The notes below the pieces were generated by a model. The model worked only from the letters and a program-made list of their open reading frames with translations, made no database searches and had not been told where the DNA came from. 35,422 nt of DNA, from assembly GCA_036172095.1 (NCBI GenBank), contig JAVHSH010000027.1, positions 1 through 35,422 of the forward strand. Direction: 5' to 3'. Made by a program: the position numbers and the translations under genes. Numbering within the stretch: position 1 is the first letter of the stretch; every line of letters starts with the position of its first letter. Shown piece by piece: positions 14,142-22,819 of this stretch. This DNA is from JAKBEU01 sp036172095 (GTDB lineage Bacteria; Patescibacteriota; Microgenomatia; UBA1406; GWC2-37-13).

Positions 14142-16064
14142 ATGGCAACATCTTCAGATTACGGTGCAGAGTCAATCGTCGTTTTGGAAGGACTCGAACC
14201 AGTGCGCAAACGACCAGGAATGTATATTGGTACCACGTCCCAGTTGGGAGTGAACCATTGTCTCAATGAAATTATTGACAACTCAATAGATGAGGCATTG
14301 GCAGGATTTGCAAAAGACGTAAAAATCATCATCGAAGAGAGTGGATATTACACAGTATTTGATAATGGGCGAGGAATTCCAGTTGAAAAAGTTTCAAAAT
14401 ACAAAGTGTCAGCCCTTGAACTTGTCATGACCAAGCTCCACGCAGGTGGCAAATTCAATCAAGGTGCCTATAAGATTTCTGGAGGATTACATGGAGTTGG
14501 TGCATCAGTCGTCAACGCGCTTTCTGATCATGTCATCGTTGAGGTCCGCAGAGAAGGAAAACTCTATAGACAGGAATATAAGCGGGGAATACCAAAGACT
14601 GAAGTGGAAAAAGTGCGGACATCAATCCTTGGTTTTAATTTTGAAAACGGGACTGCTGTTTCATTTCTTCCTGATAAATCCATCTTTACCGAAACAATTG
14701 AAATACATTATCCGACGCTTAAGAAACAGCTGAAAGAAAGGGCATATCTCATCCGAAATGTCATGTTCCAGATAGAGAACAACAAAATAAAGGATCGCAT
14801 GTCGTATTTCTTTGATGGAGGTATCATTTCTCTTCTTAATGATCTTAATCGTGGTAAAAAGACATTCCATGAACCAATCTTCATCAATAAGGCTGTGGAT
14901 GATAAGGAAGTGGAAGTCGCAATCCAATATAATGACTCTCTTTCTGAAAATGTCTATTCTTTCGTAAACGTCATCAATACACAAGAAGGTGGAACCCATC
15001 TGACAGGTTTCAGAATTGCGCTTACAAAAGCGATCAATACGTATGCGAAGAAAGAACTCGCTGAAAAAGATAAAGAGGATTCGCTTACAGGAGACGATGT
15101 AAAAGAAGGACTAACTGCAATCGTCTATGTAAAAATGCCTTCAACCAATCTGCAATTTGAAGGTCAGACGAAAACTAAGCTGGGGAATTCGGAAGTTCAG
15201 TCTGTCGTACAAACAGCAGTTTCAGAATACCTTGATACGTATTTCGAAGAAAACCCACGAGTCGCAAAAGAAATTTTAGGGAAAATCCTTCTTGCTCAAA
15301 AAGCACGTCTTGCAGCAAAAGCAGCAAAAGAGGCGGTTCTTAGAAAAGGAGCTCTTGAAGGCTCTGCACTTCCTGGAAAACTTGCTGATTGTCAAGAAAA
15401 AGATCCTGCTTTATCCGAGCTATTCATGGTAGAAGGGAACTCAGCAGGTGGCACCGCAAAACAAGGAAGAGATCGTAAATTTCAAGCAATCCTACCTCTT
15501 CGTGGAAAGATATTAAATACGGAACGCGCATATCTCGATAAGGTCCTTGCGTTTAAAGAAATCAAAGATCTCGTTATCGCACTTGGTATGGGCATCGGCG
15601 AGACAATCGATTATGCGAAGCTTCGGTATCACAAAATAGTGATCATGACCGATGCTGACGTCGATGGAGAACATATCATGACGCTTCTATTGACCTTCTT
15701 CTTCCGCCATATGCCACAGATTATCGAGAATGGACATTTATATGTTGCTCAGCCCCCACTGTATAAAATCCAGCAGGGCAAAAAAGTGCAGTATGCATAC
15801 TCTGAAGACCAAAAAGAAAAGATGGTCAAAAAGTTTCCTGAAGGAACAACGCTCAATGTCCAACGCTATAAAGGTTTGGGAGAAATGAATCCTGAGCAGT
15901 TATGGGAGACGACAATGGATCCAACAGCGCGAATTTTAAAACAGGTAAATATTGCTGATTCACAAGAGGCAGATCATGTATTCACGATGCTTATGGGGGA
16001 TGAGGTTCCTCCAAGAAAGAAATTTATTGTGACTCATGCAAAGTTGGCAAATTTGGATATTTAA
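14142..16064 (+). CDS. gyrB: DNA gyrase subunit B
   Basis: ATPase subunit of gyrase; introduces negative supercoils together with GyrA. GHKL ATPase motifs: EIIDNSIDEALAG (catalytic Glu), DNGRGIPV, and the GGLHGVGASVVNALS lid. The transducer and TOPRIM domains follow: E431 in MVEGNSAGGTAKQGRDR and D504-x-D506-x-D508 in TDADVDGEH. It ends with QRYKGLGEMNPEQLWETTMD. 640 aa, normal for the shorter GyrB type. The usual EGDSAGG reads EGNSAGG (N433), a mild variant beside the catalytic Glu. Own promoter; ppa follows 23 bases downstream. ParE is the main alternative, but the nearby gyrA with a GyrA-box supports GyrB. Confidence 0.95.
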   Translation: MATSSDYGAESIVVLEGLEPVRKRPGMYIGTTSQLGVNHCLNEIIDNSIDEALAGFAKDVKIIIEESGYYTVFDNGRGIPVEKVSKYKVSALELVMTKLHAGGKFNQGAYKISGGLHGVGASVVNALSDHVIVEVRREGKLYRQEYKRGIPKTEVEKVRTSILGFNFENGTAVSFLPDKSIFTETIEIHYPTLKKQLKERAYLIRNVMFQIENNKIKDRMSYFFDGGIISLLNDLNRGKKTFHEPIFINKAVDDKEVEVAIQYNDSLSENVYSFVNVINTQEGGTHLTGFRIALTKAINTYAKKELAEKDKEDSLTGDDVKEGLTAIVYVKMPSTNLQFEGQTKTKLGNSEVQSVVQTAVSEYLDTYFEENPRVAKEILGKILLAQKARLAAKAAKEAVLRKGALEGSALPGKLADCQEKDPALSELFMVEGNSAGGTAKQGRDRKFQAILPLRGKILNTERAYLDKVLAFKEIKDLVIALGMGIGETIDYAKLRYHKIVIMTDADVDGEHIMTLLLTFFFRHMPQIIENGHLYVAQPPLYKIQQGKKVQYAYSEDQKEKMVKKFPEGTTLNVQRYKGLGEMNPEQLWETTMDPTARILKQVNIADSQEADHVFTMLMGDEVPPRKKFIVTHAKLANLDI

Positions 16065-16087
16065 TTATCAATTTAGTTAAAAAAACT

Positions 16088-16600
16088 ATGGATGCATCTA
16101 AGCTCTCTGTCGGAAAAAACCCACCAAGCGAAGTAAATGTTATTATTGAAATTCCTCAAGGTTCCCCAATCAAATATGAGATGGATAAGGAATCAGGATT
16201 TATGAAAGTAGACAGATTTGCATTTACAACAATGGTCTATCCATTCAACTATGGATTTATTCCAAATACACATGCGGAAGATGGTGATCCAGTCGATGTC
16301 CTTGTCATCTCAACCTATCCAGTACAACCTGGCGCATATCTTTCAGTCAGACCAATCGGCATGCTTGAGATGGAGGACGAAGCAGGAATAGATACAAAAA
16401 TATTAGCAGTGCCAGTTGAAAAAGTAGATCCTTTTTTCTCAAATATCCAAGATATCGGCGATTTGAATGAAATAGAAAAAAAGAAAATACAACATTTTTT
16501 CAACCACTATAAAGAGCTCGAAGTAGGAAAATGGGTAAAGACAAAAAACTTTTTAGGAAAAGAAAAAGCATATGAATCGATTAAAGCGGGGATGAAGTAA
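16088..16600 (+). CDS. ppa: inorganic pyrophosphatase (family I)
   Basis: Splits PPi into phosphate and so drives nucleic acid and protein synthesis; soluble, magnesium-dependent. N-terminal NVIIEIPQGSPIKYEMDKES, then YPFNYGFIPNTHAEDGDPVDVLV with the three metal-binding aspartates in DGDPVD, and VDPFFSNIQDIGDL with the later acidic pair. 170 aa, normal. It lies 23 bases after gyrB with no Shine-Dalgarno and no good -10 box, so it probably shares the gyrB transcript. Confidence 0.96.
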   Translation: MDASKLSVGKNPPSEVNVIIEIPQGSPIKYEMDKESGFMKVDRFAFTTMVYPFNYGFIPNTHAEDGDPVDVLVISTYPVQPGAYLSVRPIGMLEMEDEAGIDTKILAVPVEKVDPFFSNIQDIGDLNEIEKKKIQHFFNHYKELEVGKWVKTKNFLGKEKAYESIKAGMK

Positions 16601-16603
16601 GTA

Positions 16604-16724
16604 ATTACAAATGTTTAATGACAAATATCAAATCAATTTTAAATCACAAATTTCAATTTTTTTGTGATTTGAATTTTGTTATTGATTTGTGAATTGGTAA
16701 TTTGTAATTTGATATTTAAATTTT
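16604..16724. repeat. AT-rich inverted repeat between ppa and gyrA
   Basis: AAATCACAAA (about 16641-16650) pairs with TTTGTGATTT (about 16661-16670). The outer words CAAATATCAAAT and ATTTGATATTT also pair, so nearly the whole gap can fold. A weak -10 (TATTTA, 16713-16718) lies 6 bases before the gyrA ATG. It probably combines transcription end and restart. Confidence 0.5.
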
Positions 16725-19298
16725 ATGGATGAAATAAAACCAGAGGAACAAACAACACCGGATTTGGCAGCACCACATCATGGCAAATCAAATGAAGAGA
16801 TAGTGACCGTGATGAAGCGCGCATATTTGAACTATGCGATGTCTGTGATCGTATCACGTGCGCTTCCTGATGTCCGGGACGGATTAAAGCCTGTCCACAG
16901 ACGCATATTATATGCGATGTACAAGCTGGGGCTCACATCTGGTGCCCGCTTTTCCAAAAGCGCAAAGGTTGTTGGAGAGGTTCTCGGTAAATATCATCCA
17001 CATGGTGACTCTTCAGTCTACGAAGCAGTCGCTCGTATGGCGCAGGATTTTTCAATGCGTTATCCACTTATTAAAGGTCAGGGGAACTTCGGCTCAATTG
17101 ATGGCGATCCACCAGCCGCAATGCGTTATACAGAAGTAAAACTTTCAAAAATTGCTGATGAACTTCTTGACGATATCGACAAAGAAACAGTTGACTGGAC
17201 AGATAATTTTGACGCAACATTACAAGAGCCCCTTTTTACTCCAGCAAAACTACCAAATCTTCTTCTAATGGGTGCAGAAGGAATCGCTGTCGGTATGGCG
17301 ACAAAAATCCCTCCACATAATTTGACAGAGCTTGTTGGAGCAATCTGCTTGATGATTGACCGTGCAAAGAAAGCGGTGACAGTAAAAGAAGAAAAACTAT
17401 TGAAACCAACAGATGTCCCTCTTTCATTTGAAGCGACGATTGATGAGCTGCTTGAGCATATCAAAGGACCAGACTTCCCAACACATGGAATCATCTATGG
17501 ATGGAATGAAATAAAACAGGCATATATCACAGGAAAAGGGAAGGTTCTTATTCGCGCAAAAGTCAGCGACGAGGATTTGGGCAAAGGAAAAATGGCAATC
17601 ATCATTGATGAATTACCTTACCAAGTAAATAAAGCTGCCTTAGTTGAAAAAATCGCTCATCTTGTCATCGATAAAAAAATCGTGGGTATTTCGGATCTGC
17701 GGGATGAATCGGACCGCGACGGAATCCGTGTCGTTATTGAGTTGAAACGTGACGCACAATATAAAAAAGTTTTGAACAATCTCTTTAAATATACCGAGAT
17801 GCAGACATCGTTCCCAATCAACATCGTTGCATTGGTTGATGGTGTCCCACAAACACTTGGTCTTCATACAATTCTTGAGCAATATATCAGACATCGCGTC
17901 CGCATTGTCACACGAAGAACAGAACATCAATTAAAGCAAGCAAAGTATCGAGCCCATATTCTTGAAGGGTATCTTATCGCGCTCGATAATATCGATGAAG
18001 TTGTTGAAATAATCAAGAAATCAAAAGATGAACCAGATGCAAAAGCGAAATTGATGCGAAAGTTTGGACTGTCTGAAATCCAGACCCAAGCAATTCTTGA
18101 CATGCAACTCAAAAAACTCACCGGTCTTGAAAGATCAAAAATCGAAGAAGAGTTGAAAGAATTGAAAAAACTCATCAGCTATCTTGAGTCACTTTTGAAA
18201 GATGTCTTGAAAATATTGAGTGTCATCAAGGATGAGCTTCTTGAACTTGTCAAAAAATATGGCGATGAACGCAGAACGAAAGTTATCAAATCACGACCAG
18301 GAGAAATAACGGATGAAGAGCTTATCGAAAACAAAGAAGTTATCGTCGTTCTTACGAAAGAAGGATATATAAAACAGGTACCTCGCGAGACATTCAAAGT
18401 GCAAAATCGCGGGGGAAAAGGAGTTTCCGGAATTGAAACCAAAGAAACAGATAATGTCTACTTCATCACAACTGCGATGACACACGACTATACTCTTTTC
18501 TTTACCAACCAAGGACGCATGTTCCAAAATAGAGTATGGGACATTCCAGTCGGTTCTCGCACTTCAAAAGGAAAGGCAATCGTCAACCTTCTTGCGCTGC
18601 GCCCTGAAGAAATCGTCACATCCGTACTTACCTATGGGGCTAACGGCGTAACGACGACATCAAAACAGGAGCAAATAGATGCTTTCTCAAAGAAATTCGT
18701 CCTTATGTGTACAAAGCAGGGGACAGTCAAAAAAACAACATTTGAGGAATTCGAGAATATCCGCTCAAACGGCATCATCGCAATCAAATTGGAAGAAAAA
18801 GACGAGCTTCTTTGGGTCAAAATGACGGATGGAAAAATGAATGTCATCATCACGACCAAACATGGCAAAGCTATCGTATTCAAAGAGCCAGAAGTGCGCC
18901 CAACAGGACGTGCTTCAATTGGCGTACGCGGTATTGAGCTTGCGGAAGGCGATCTCGTAGCCTCAGCGGAAGTCTTTACACAAGAAGAGTTCAAGAAGAA
19001 TATTATAGTGATAGGAGAGCATGGCGTCGGAAAGAAGACGAATCTCACCCTCTTTAAAGGCCAGCATCGAGGAGGAAAAGGAGTCAAAATAGCCTCAGTT
19101 GACCAAAAAATGGGTGAAATCTGCTTTGTGCAGATCGTCAATCCGGAAGACACGACCATTATCATGACAAGCACATCTGGTCAAATCGTCAAAATCCCTC
19201 TAGCCTCAATTCCACCTCGTTCACGCACGGCAAAAGGGGTCATTTTGATGAGATTCTCAGACAAGACTGACAAGGTCGTCAGCGCGACGCTGATCTAA
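16725..19298 (+). CDS. gyrA: DNA gyrase subunit A
   Basis: DNA cleavage and wrapping subunit of gyrase. Active-site Y135 in AAMRYTEVK. The quinolone-pocket helix is HPHGDSSVYEAVARMAQ, with S96 (E. coli S83) and E100 (E. coli D87), so no classic resistance change. The winged-helix/tower and coiled-coil parts follow, then the C-terminal beta-pinwheel with GyrA-box QNRGGKG at residues 560-566 (usual QRRGGKG, one change), which supports GyrA over ParC. A related QHRGGKG lies in a later blade. 857 aa, with a 13-residue polar N-terminal extension. The stop codon starts a CTAAG/CTAAAC repeat array. Confidence 0.96.
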   Translation: MDEIKPEEQTTPDLAAPHHGKSNEEIVTVMKRAYLNYAMSVIVSRALPDVRDGLKPVHRRILYAMYKLGLTSGARFSKSAKVVGEVLGKYHPHGDSSVYEAVARMAQDFSMRYPLIKGQGNFGSIDGDPPAAMRYTEVKLSKIADELLDDIDKETVDWTDNFDATLQEPLFTPAKLPNLLLMGAEGIAVGMATKIPPHNLTELVGAICLMIDRAKKAVTVKEEKLLKPTDVPLSFEATIDELLEHIKGPDFPTHGIIYGWNEIKQAYITGKGKVLIRAKVSDEDLGKGKMAIIIDELPYQVNKAALVEKIAHLVIDKKIVGISDLRDESDRDGIRVVIELKRDAQYKKVLNNLFKYTEMQTSFPINIVALVDGVPQTLGLHTILEQYIRHRVRIVTRRTEHQLKQAKYRAHILEGYLIALDNIDEVVEIIKKSKDEPDAKAKLMRKFGLSEIQTQAILDMQLKKLTGLERSKIEEELKELKKLISYLESLLKDVLKILSVIKDELLELVKKYGDERRTKVIKSRPGEITDEELIENKEVIVVLTKEGYIKQVPRETFKVQNRGGKGVSGIETKETDNVYFITTAMTHDYTLFFTNQGRMFQNRVWDIPVGSRTSKGKAIVNLLALRPEEIVTSVLTYGANGVTTTSKQEQIDAFSKKFVLMCTKQGTVKKTTFEEFENIRSNGIIAIKLEEKDELLWVKMTDGKMNVIITTKHGKAIVFKEPEVRPTGRASIGVRGIELAEGDLVASAEVFTQEEFKKNIIVIGEHGVGKKTNLTLFKGQHRGGKGVKIASVDQKMGEICFVQIVNPEDTTIIMTSTSGQIVKIPLASIPPRSRTAKGVILMRFSDKTDKVVSATLI

Positions 19299-19423
19299 GC
19301 CAAATCCTAAACTCTAAGCCTTAAATCCTAGGCAAATGAGGCTAAAATCTAAATAGTATTTTGAAGCTGTTTAGGGTTTAGAGCTTTTTGCGAGTGGACT
19401 TTTAGCCTTCGGCTTGGTATAAT
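19299..19423. repeat. CTAAAC-type repeat arrays and folD promoter
   Basis: After the gyrA stop come AAATCCTAAACTCTAAGCC and further CTAA units, then the inverse GTTTAGGGTTTAGAGC at about 19370-19385, as between cysS and the 72-aa gene. A UUCG-type hairpin AGCCTTCGGCT (19404-19414) follows. The folD -10 is TATAAT (19418-19423), 8 bases before the ATG, with TGGACT 17 bases upstream as a weak -35. Confidence 0.6.
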
Positions 19424-19431
19424 AATCTATA

Positions 19432-20304
19432 ATGGTTATACCGGTAAAACAGTTGGTAGAACGCCTTGAATTGGAGCTTAAGAAAGAAGTAGCGAAGCTC
19501 AGTAAAAAACGCAAACTTAAAGTCGTTGTCTTCTTGGTCGGCGACACTCCAGAACAAATCTCCTTCGTTCGCATTAAACAACAGACAGCAAAACGCCTCG
19601 GCATTCTATTTGAATTCATTCAATATAAAACAGCTCCATTTTTTGAGCCGTTTCTTCGAAAAATCAAGGAAATGTCTCAACACCCAGATGTAACCGGCAT
19701 CATCGTCCAACAGCCGCTCCCTCCTCAACTTGTTACAGAAAGCATGTATGACTTTATCGCTCTTGAAAAGGAGATTGAAGGACATAGAAGAAAGACTGAA
19801 TTTTATTCTCCTCTGGGTCTAGCAGTTCTTACTCTTTTGAAATATACGTATCTTCATCCAAAAGCTGACGCAGGACTGTTTATAGATAAGAAAAAAGATT
19901 TTGAAGCTCTCCGTCGATCGCTCAAACACAAACATGTCATTATTATCGGCAAAGGCCAAACGGGGGGAAAGCAGCTTGTGAAGACATTCAGCGAAGTGAA
20001 GATCAACTTCATGAATATCAATTCTCAGACGCCTCAGCCAGAAGAGTATTACCGGGAAGCAGATGTCATCATCCCTGCTGTTGGTAAAAAAATTCTTACT
20101 CCAGATATGTTGAAGCCTGGGGTCATTCTTATCAATGTTGGCGTTCGGAAAGAGAATGGAAAGCTTCGAGGTGATTACGATGAAAAGGAAGTCGATCCGA
20201 TTGCAGGATCATATACGGCAACCCCTGGAGGAGTCGGGCCGCTTGATGTCCTGTATCTCTATAAAAATCTTCTTGATGCTGCCAAAATGCAGAAGTGGAA
20301 GTAA
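19432..20304 (+). CDS. folD: FolD-like methylenetetrahydrofolate dehydrogenase/cyclohydrolase, divergent
   Basis: Interconverts methylene-, methenyl- and formyl-tetrahydrofolate with NADP. FolD features: VGDTPEQISFVRIK with the catalytic Lys (K49), IIVQQPLPPQL with the conserved Gln (Q93), and the C-terminal TATPGGVGPLDVLYLYKN. Several key sites differ: the catalytic Tyr of the YxxxK motif is Phe (F45), the VDG aspartate is Glu (E116), and the GRSxxVGxP nucleotide loop reads GKGQTGGKQ (173-181). A short insert (about 141-158) is present. 290 aa, normal. The enzyme may have altered cofactor use or mainly one of the two activities; that is inference. miaA starts 5 bases after its stop, so the two form an operon. 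Confidence 0.85.
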   Translation: MVIPVKQLVERLELELKKEVAKLSKKRKLKVVVFLVGDTPEQISFVRIKQQTAKRLGILFEFIQYKTAPFFEPFLRKIKEMSQHPDVTGIIVQQPLPPQLVTESMYDFIALEKEIEGHRRKTEFYSPLGLAVLTLLKYTYLHPKADAGLFIDKKKDFEALRRSLKHKHVIIIGKGQTGGKQLVKTFSEVKINFMNINSQTPQPEEYYREADVIIPAVGKKILTPDMLKPGVILINVGVRKENGKLRGDYDEKEVDPIAGSYTATPGGVGPLDVLYLYKNLLDAAKMQKWK

Positions 20305-20309
20305 CTCAT

Positions 20310-21161
20310 ATGAATCTCTTCGTCCTCTTTGGACAAACGGCAACAGGGAAGACTTCCAAAGCCCTCGAATTGATTGATCAATATAATGGAGAAATAATCA
20401 ACTTTGACTCCCGTCAGATATATAAAAAACTTGATATCGTGACAGGAAAAGATAAACCAATCGATCCGAAATACAAAATCTGGCTTTACGACCTTGTTAA
20501 TCCGAAAGAGTCCTATTCATCCGCGGAGTATGTCCGAGTTGCCGAACAGACGCTGAGCGAGGTTATTTCCCGGGGAAAAACACCGATACTTGTTGGGGGT
20601 ACAGGATTTTATTTATATCATCTTCTGTATGGCGTCCCTCAAATCTCTGTCCCGGAGAACTGGTCACTTCGAAAAGAGCTCAGTGGTAAATCCGTAGTCG
20701 AGCTTACTGAGCTTCTGAAACAAAAAAATAGTACGTTATACGATGAGATGAACGAAAGCGACCGGATGAATCCGCGCAGACTTATACGACGCATTGAAAT
20801 TGCGTATGCAGGAGGCTCTCTAGCTCCCAAGCCAACTGAGGTGACGCTTCTATCCAGATTCCCAAACCTCGAAATCAAATATCTTCCATTTTTCCATACT
20901 GACTCAGAAAAGACAAGGGAGATTATTCGTGCGCGAGTAATGGCGCGGCTTGATGCAGGTGCGATTGAAGAAACGCAGAGTTTGCTGCGTGAAGGATATA
21001 AGCCAACCGACCCAGGCCTGAATGCGATTGGCTACCAGCAGATTATTTCGTATATCAACAATGAGTGTACAAAAGAACAGATGATCGAACTCTGGCTTAC
21101 GAGGGAAATTCAATACGCAAAACGTCAAAAAACCTTCTTTAAGAAATACTTCACGTTGTGA
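20310..21161 (+). CDS. miaA: tRNA dimethylallyltransferase
   Basis: Transfers a dimethylallyl group to A37 of tRNAs that read U-starting codons. P-loop GQTATGKT (usual GPTASGKT), DSRQIYKKLDI, VGGTGFYLYHLLYG, NPRRLIRRIEIAY, LNAIGYQQI and QYAKRQKTFFKK are all family marks. I choose ATG 20310 (MNLFVLFGQ), 5 bases after the folD stop and where the family begins; a GTG at 20295 would overlap folD. GGAAG at 20297-20301 is at best a weak Shine-Dalgarno. 283 aa, slightly short of the usual 300. The last 11 bases overlap the convergent MFS gene. Confidence 0.95.
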   Translation: MNLFVLFGQTATGKTSKALELIDQYNGEIINFDSRQIYKKLDIVTGKDKPIDPKYKIWLYDLVNPKESYSSAEYVRVAEQTLSEVISRGKTPILVGGTGFYLYHLLYGVPQISVPENWSLRKELSGKSVVELTELLKQKNSTLYDEMNESDRMNPRRLIRRIEIAYAGGSLAPKPTEVTLLSRFPNLEIKYLPFFHTDSEKTREIIRARVMARLDAGAIEETQSLLREGYKPTDPGLNAIGYQQIISYINNECTKEQMIELWLTREIQYAKRQKTFFKKYFTL

Positions 21162-22323
21162 TTTGAGTTCTTCTATAAAAAAAGGCTGGAACAGTTGCTA
21201 TGATTGCCAGGAAAGAAGAAGTATAAAATGCATTTACTATGCCATATCTATCAGAAAGGAAACCGAGAAAAAGCGGCGCAATTGTTGACCCCATCCCCAC
21301 AAATACCGCATTCAAAGAAAAAGCCTTTTCATACCGTCCATGATGATCAACCGACTCCGATACCATAGCGGTAAGGATGGGAACTGTCCCTTTAGTAAAC
21401 ATACCCAATACTATCGAGGAGACTATGATCGTTGATATATCCTGACTTATGGCAAGCACGAGTATAAAAAAGGCCATCAAAAATTCAGAGATAATGAATA
21501 CCTTTGTATTTCCTAATCGATCAACAAGTCGACCTAAAAATACTTTCCCAAACATATTCCCAAGAAAAAAGGTTGAAGTGAGTGCCCCAAGGTAAACAGG
21601 GGGGATTCCTCTTTTCAAAAGAAGAAAAGGTATGAAGATGAAAAGGGAACCGCTTGCAAGCGTATCAAGAACGAAAGAGGCCGTTGCAAATAGAAACTTT
21701 TTATTTCTCAGTACATCTTTATACGAAGGACCTGCGCCAGTGTGCTCTTGTACTTTTACTCCATCCTTTTGTTTTTTTTGAGAAAAAATTATATAAAAAA
21801 CGATAAAGAGTAGTGCAATAAAAGTTGAGATGATGAATGCTGTCTGCCTCCATCCGATAGCGACGATGATCAATGTAGCAACAGAGGAAATACCCATTCT
21901 CCCTAGTTCAGCAAGAGCAGTGAAATTACCAAGCTGTGTTCCTCGCTCTTCTTTTGTGAACATTTTCGATACGATGGAAAACGCAACGGAGTGAAACATG
22001 CCAAACCCTATTCCCGCAAGAATAAATGCTAATATGATCATGAAGTAGAGAGACGATAATGAAGCGAAAAAATAGCCCAACCCATAGAATATCATGAGAA
22101 GAATGAGAAGCCGAAACCCTCCTATTTTCGTTGCAATTATTCCCGCTGGAATTGCCATAACTATTTCCAGACTATTCATTGCGGTACCAAGTAATCCCAC
22201 TTTGGTTAGGCTTATTGACAAATCTTTTGCGATAAAGGGAAGAAAGAGAAGTAAACTCGCCTTAAACCCATCATTAAGAATATGAAGTGCATTGATCGCT
22301 AAAACCTCTTGTTTATGAGCCAT
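21151..22323 (-). CDS. MFS transporter (fosmidomycin-resistance-like group), 390 aa
   Basis: About 12 membrane helices. The N-terminus INALHILNDGFKASLLLFLP resembles the Fsr-like MFS group. Motif A in the second half is GRLVDRLGNTKV (before helix 8), and IPAGIIATKIGGFR holds the degenerate first copy. A cytoplasmic loop (SQKKQKDGVKVQEHTGAGPS) separates the halves. Substrate unknown; the family label does not prove drug export. TATACT (22335-22330, minus) lies 6 bases before the ATG, so the message is probably leaderless. Its 3' end overlaps miaA by 11 bases tail to tail. Confidence 0.88.
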   Translation of the reverse strand: MAHKQEVLAINALHILNDGFKASLLLFLPFIAKDLSISLTKVGLLGTAMNSLEIVMAIPAGIIATKIGGFRLLILLMIFYGLGYFFASLSSLYFMIILAFILAGIGFGMFHSVAFSIVSKMFTKEERGTQLGNFTALAELGRMGISSVATLIIVAIGWRQTAFIISTFIALLFIVFYIIFSQKKQKDGVKVQEHTGAGPSYKDVLRNKKFLFATASFVLDTLASGSLFIFIPFLLLKRGIPPVYLGALTSTFFLGNMFGKVFLGRLVDRLGNTKVFIISEFLMAFFILVLAISQDISTIIVSSIVLGMFTKGTVPILTAMVSESVDHHGRYEKAFSLNAVFVGMGSTIAPLFLGFLSDRYGIVNAFYTSSFLAIIATVPAFFYRRTQITT

Positions 22324-22375
22324 CTATATAGTATACCGTATTCTCAGCCTTAGCCCAATCTATATAGGTCGCTCA

Positions 22376-22723
22376 TTACTTAATACCTGCCTTATCGCAT
22401 GCCATCTGGCATACTCCCGCTCTCCCCATCAGGGTATTTTTGCAAGCTTCTTTACATGGAGTTCCTTTTTCAATTTCAGCTTTTACTTTAGCGCAAGATT
22501 GAGTGCACCGCGCCTTTCCTGCAGTGCTAACTGCGCTGTTTGGAAAATATGTCGCACAAATAGCATTACAGTCAATTGTGTTCTCTGCAGCTTTACTGTT
22601 ATACCCCCTTGTCTTCAGTTGAGATAGAACAACCCCAAAAACAACAAGTAAGACGACTGCCGTCCCAATTGCGATCAATCGATAATCAATATGTTTAGCG
22701 ACTATTTTTTGTTTTTTTGTCAT
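22376..22723 (-). CDS. small membrane-anchored protein with four CX3C motifs (115 aa)
   Basis: No family recognised. A basic N-terminus (MTKKQKIVAKHIDYR) leads into one membrane segment (about 15-35, LIAIGTAVVLLVVFGVVLSQ), so the rest probably lies outside the membrane. That part has eight cysteines in four CX3C motifs (C52/56, C73/77, C90/94, C105/109: CNAIC, CTQSC, CKEAC, CQMAC). Twin CX3C pairs usually clamp two helices with two disulfides, so two such helical hairpins, or metal binding, are likely; inference. I use the second Met (22723), because TATAAT (22742-22737, minus) overlaps the first ATG (22738) and would exclude it from the message. It lies downstream of nothing obvious in its pathway. 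Confidence 0.6.
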   Translation of the reverse strand: MTKKQKIVAKHIDYRLIAIGTAVVLLVVFGVVLSQLKTRGYNSKAAENTIDCNAICATYFPNSAVSTAGKARCTQSCAKVKAEIEKGTPCKEACKNTLMGRAGVCQMACDKAGIK

Positions 22724-22819
22724 ATTTTTTCTTTTCATTATAATTGCTTAATTATTGAGTATTTTTCAGATAAATGCAACTTAATGAGAGCATATCCCTA
22801 TCTGCTATAATCATTTCAT

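Noticed and set aside
14142..19298. gyrB and gyrA as topoisomerase IV (parE/parC)
   Set aside because: A clear GyrA-box (QNRGGKG) lies in the C-terminal pinwheel, typical of GyrA, and the two genes lie close together with ppa between.
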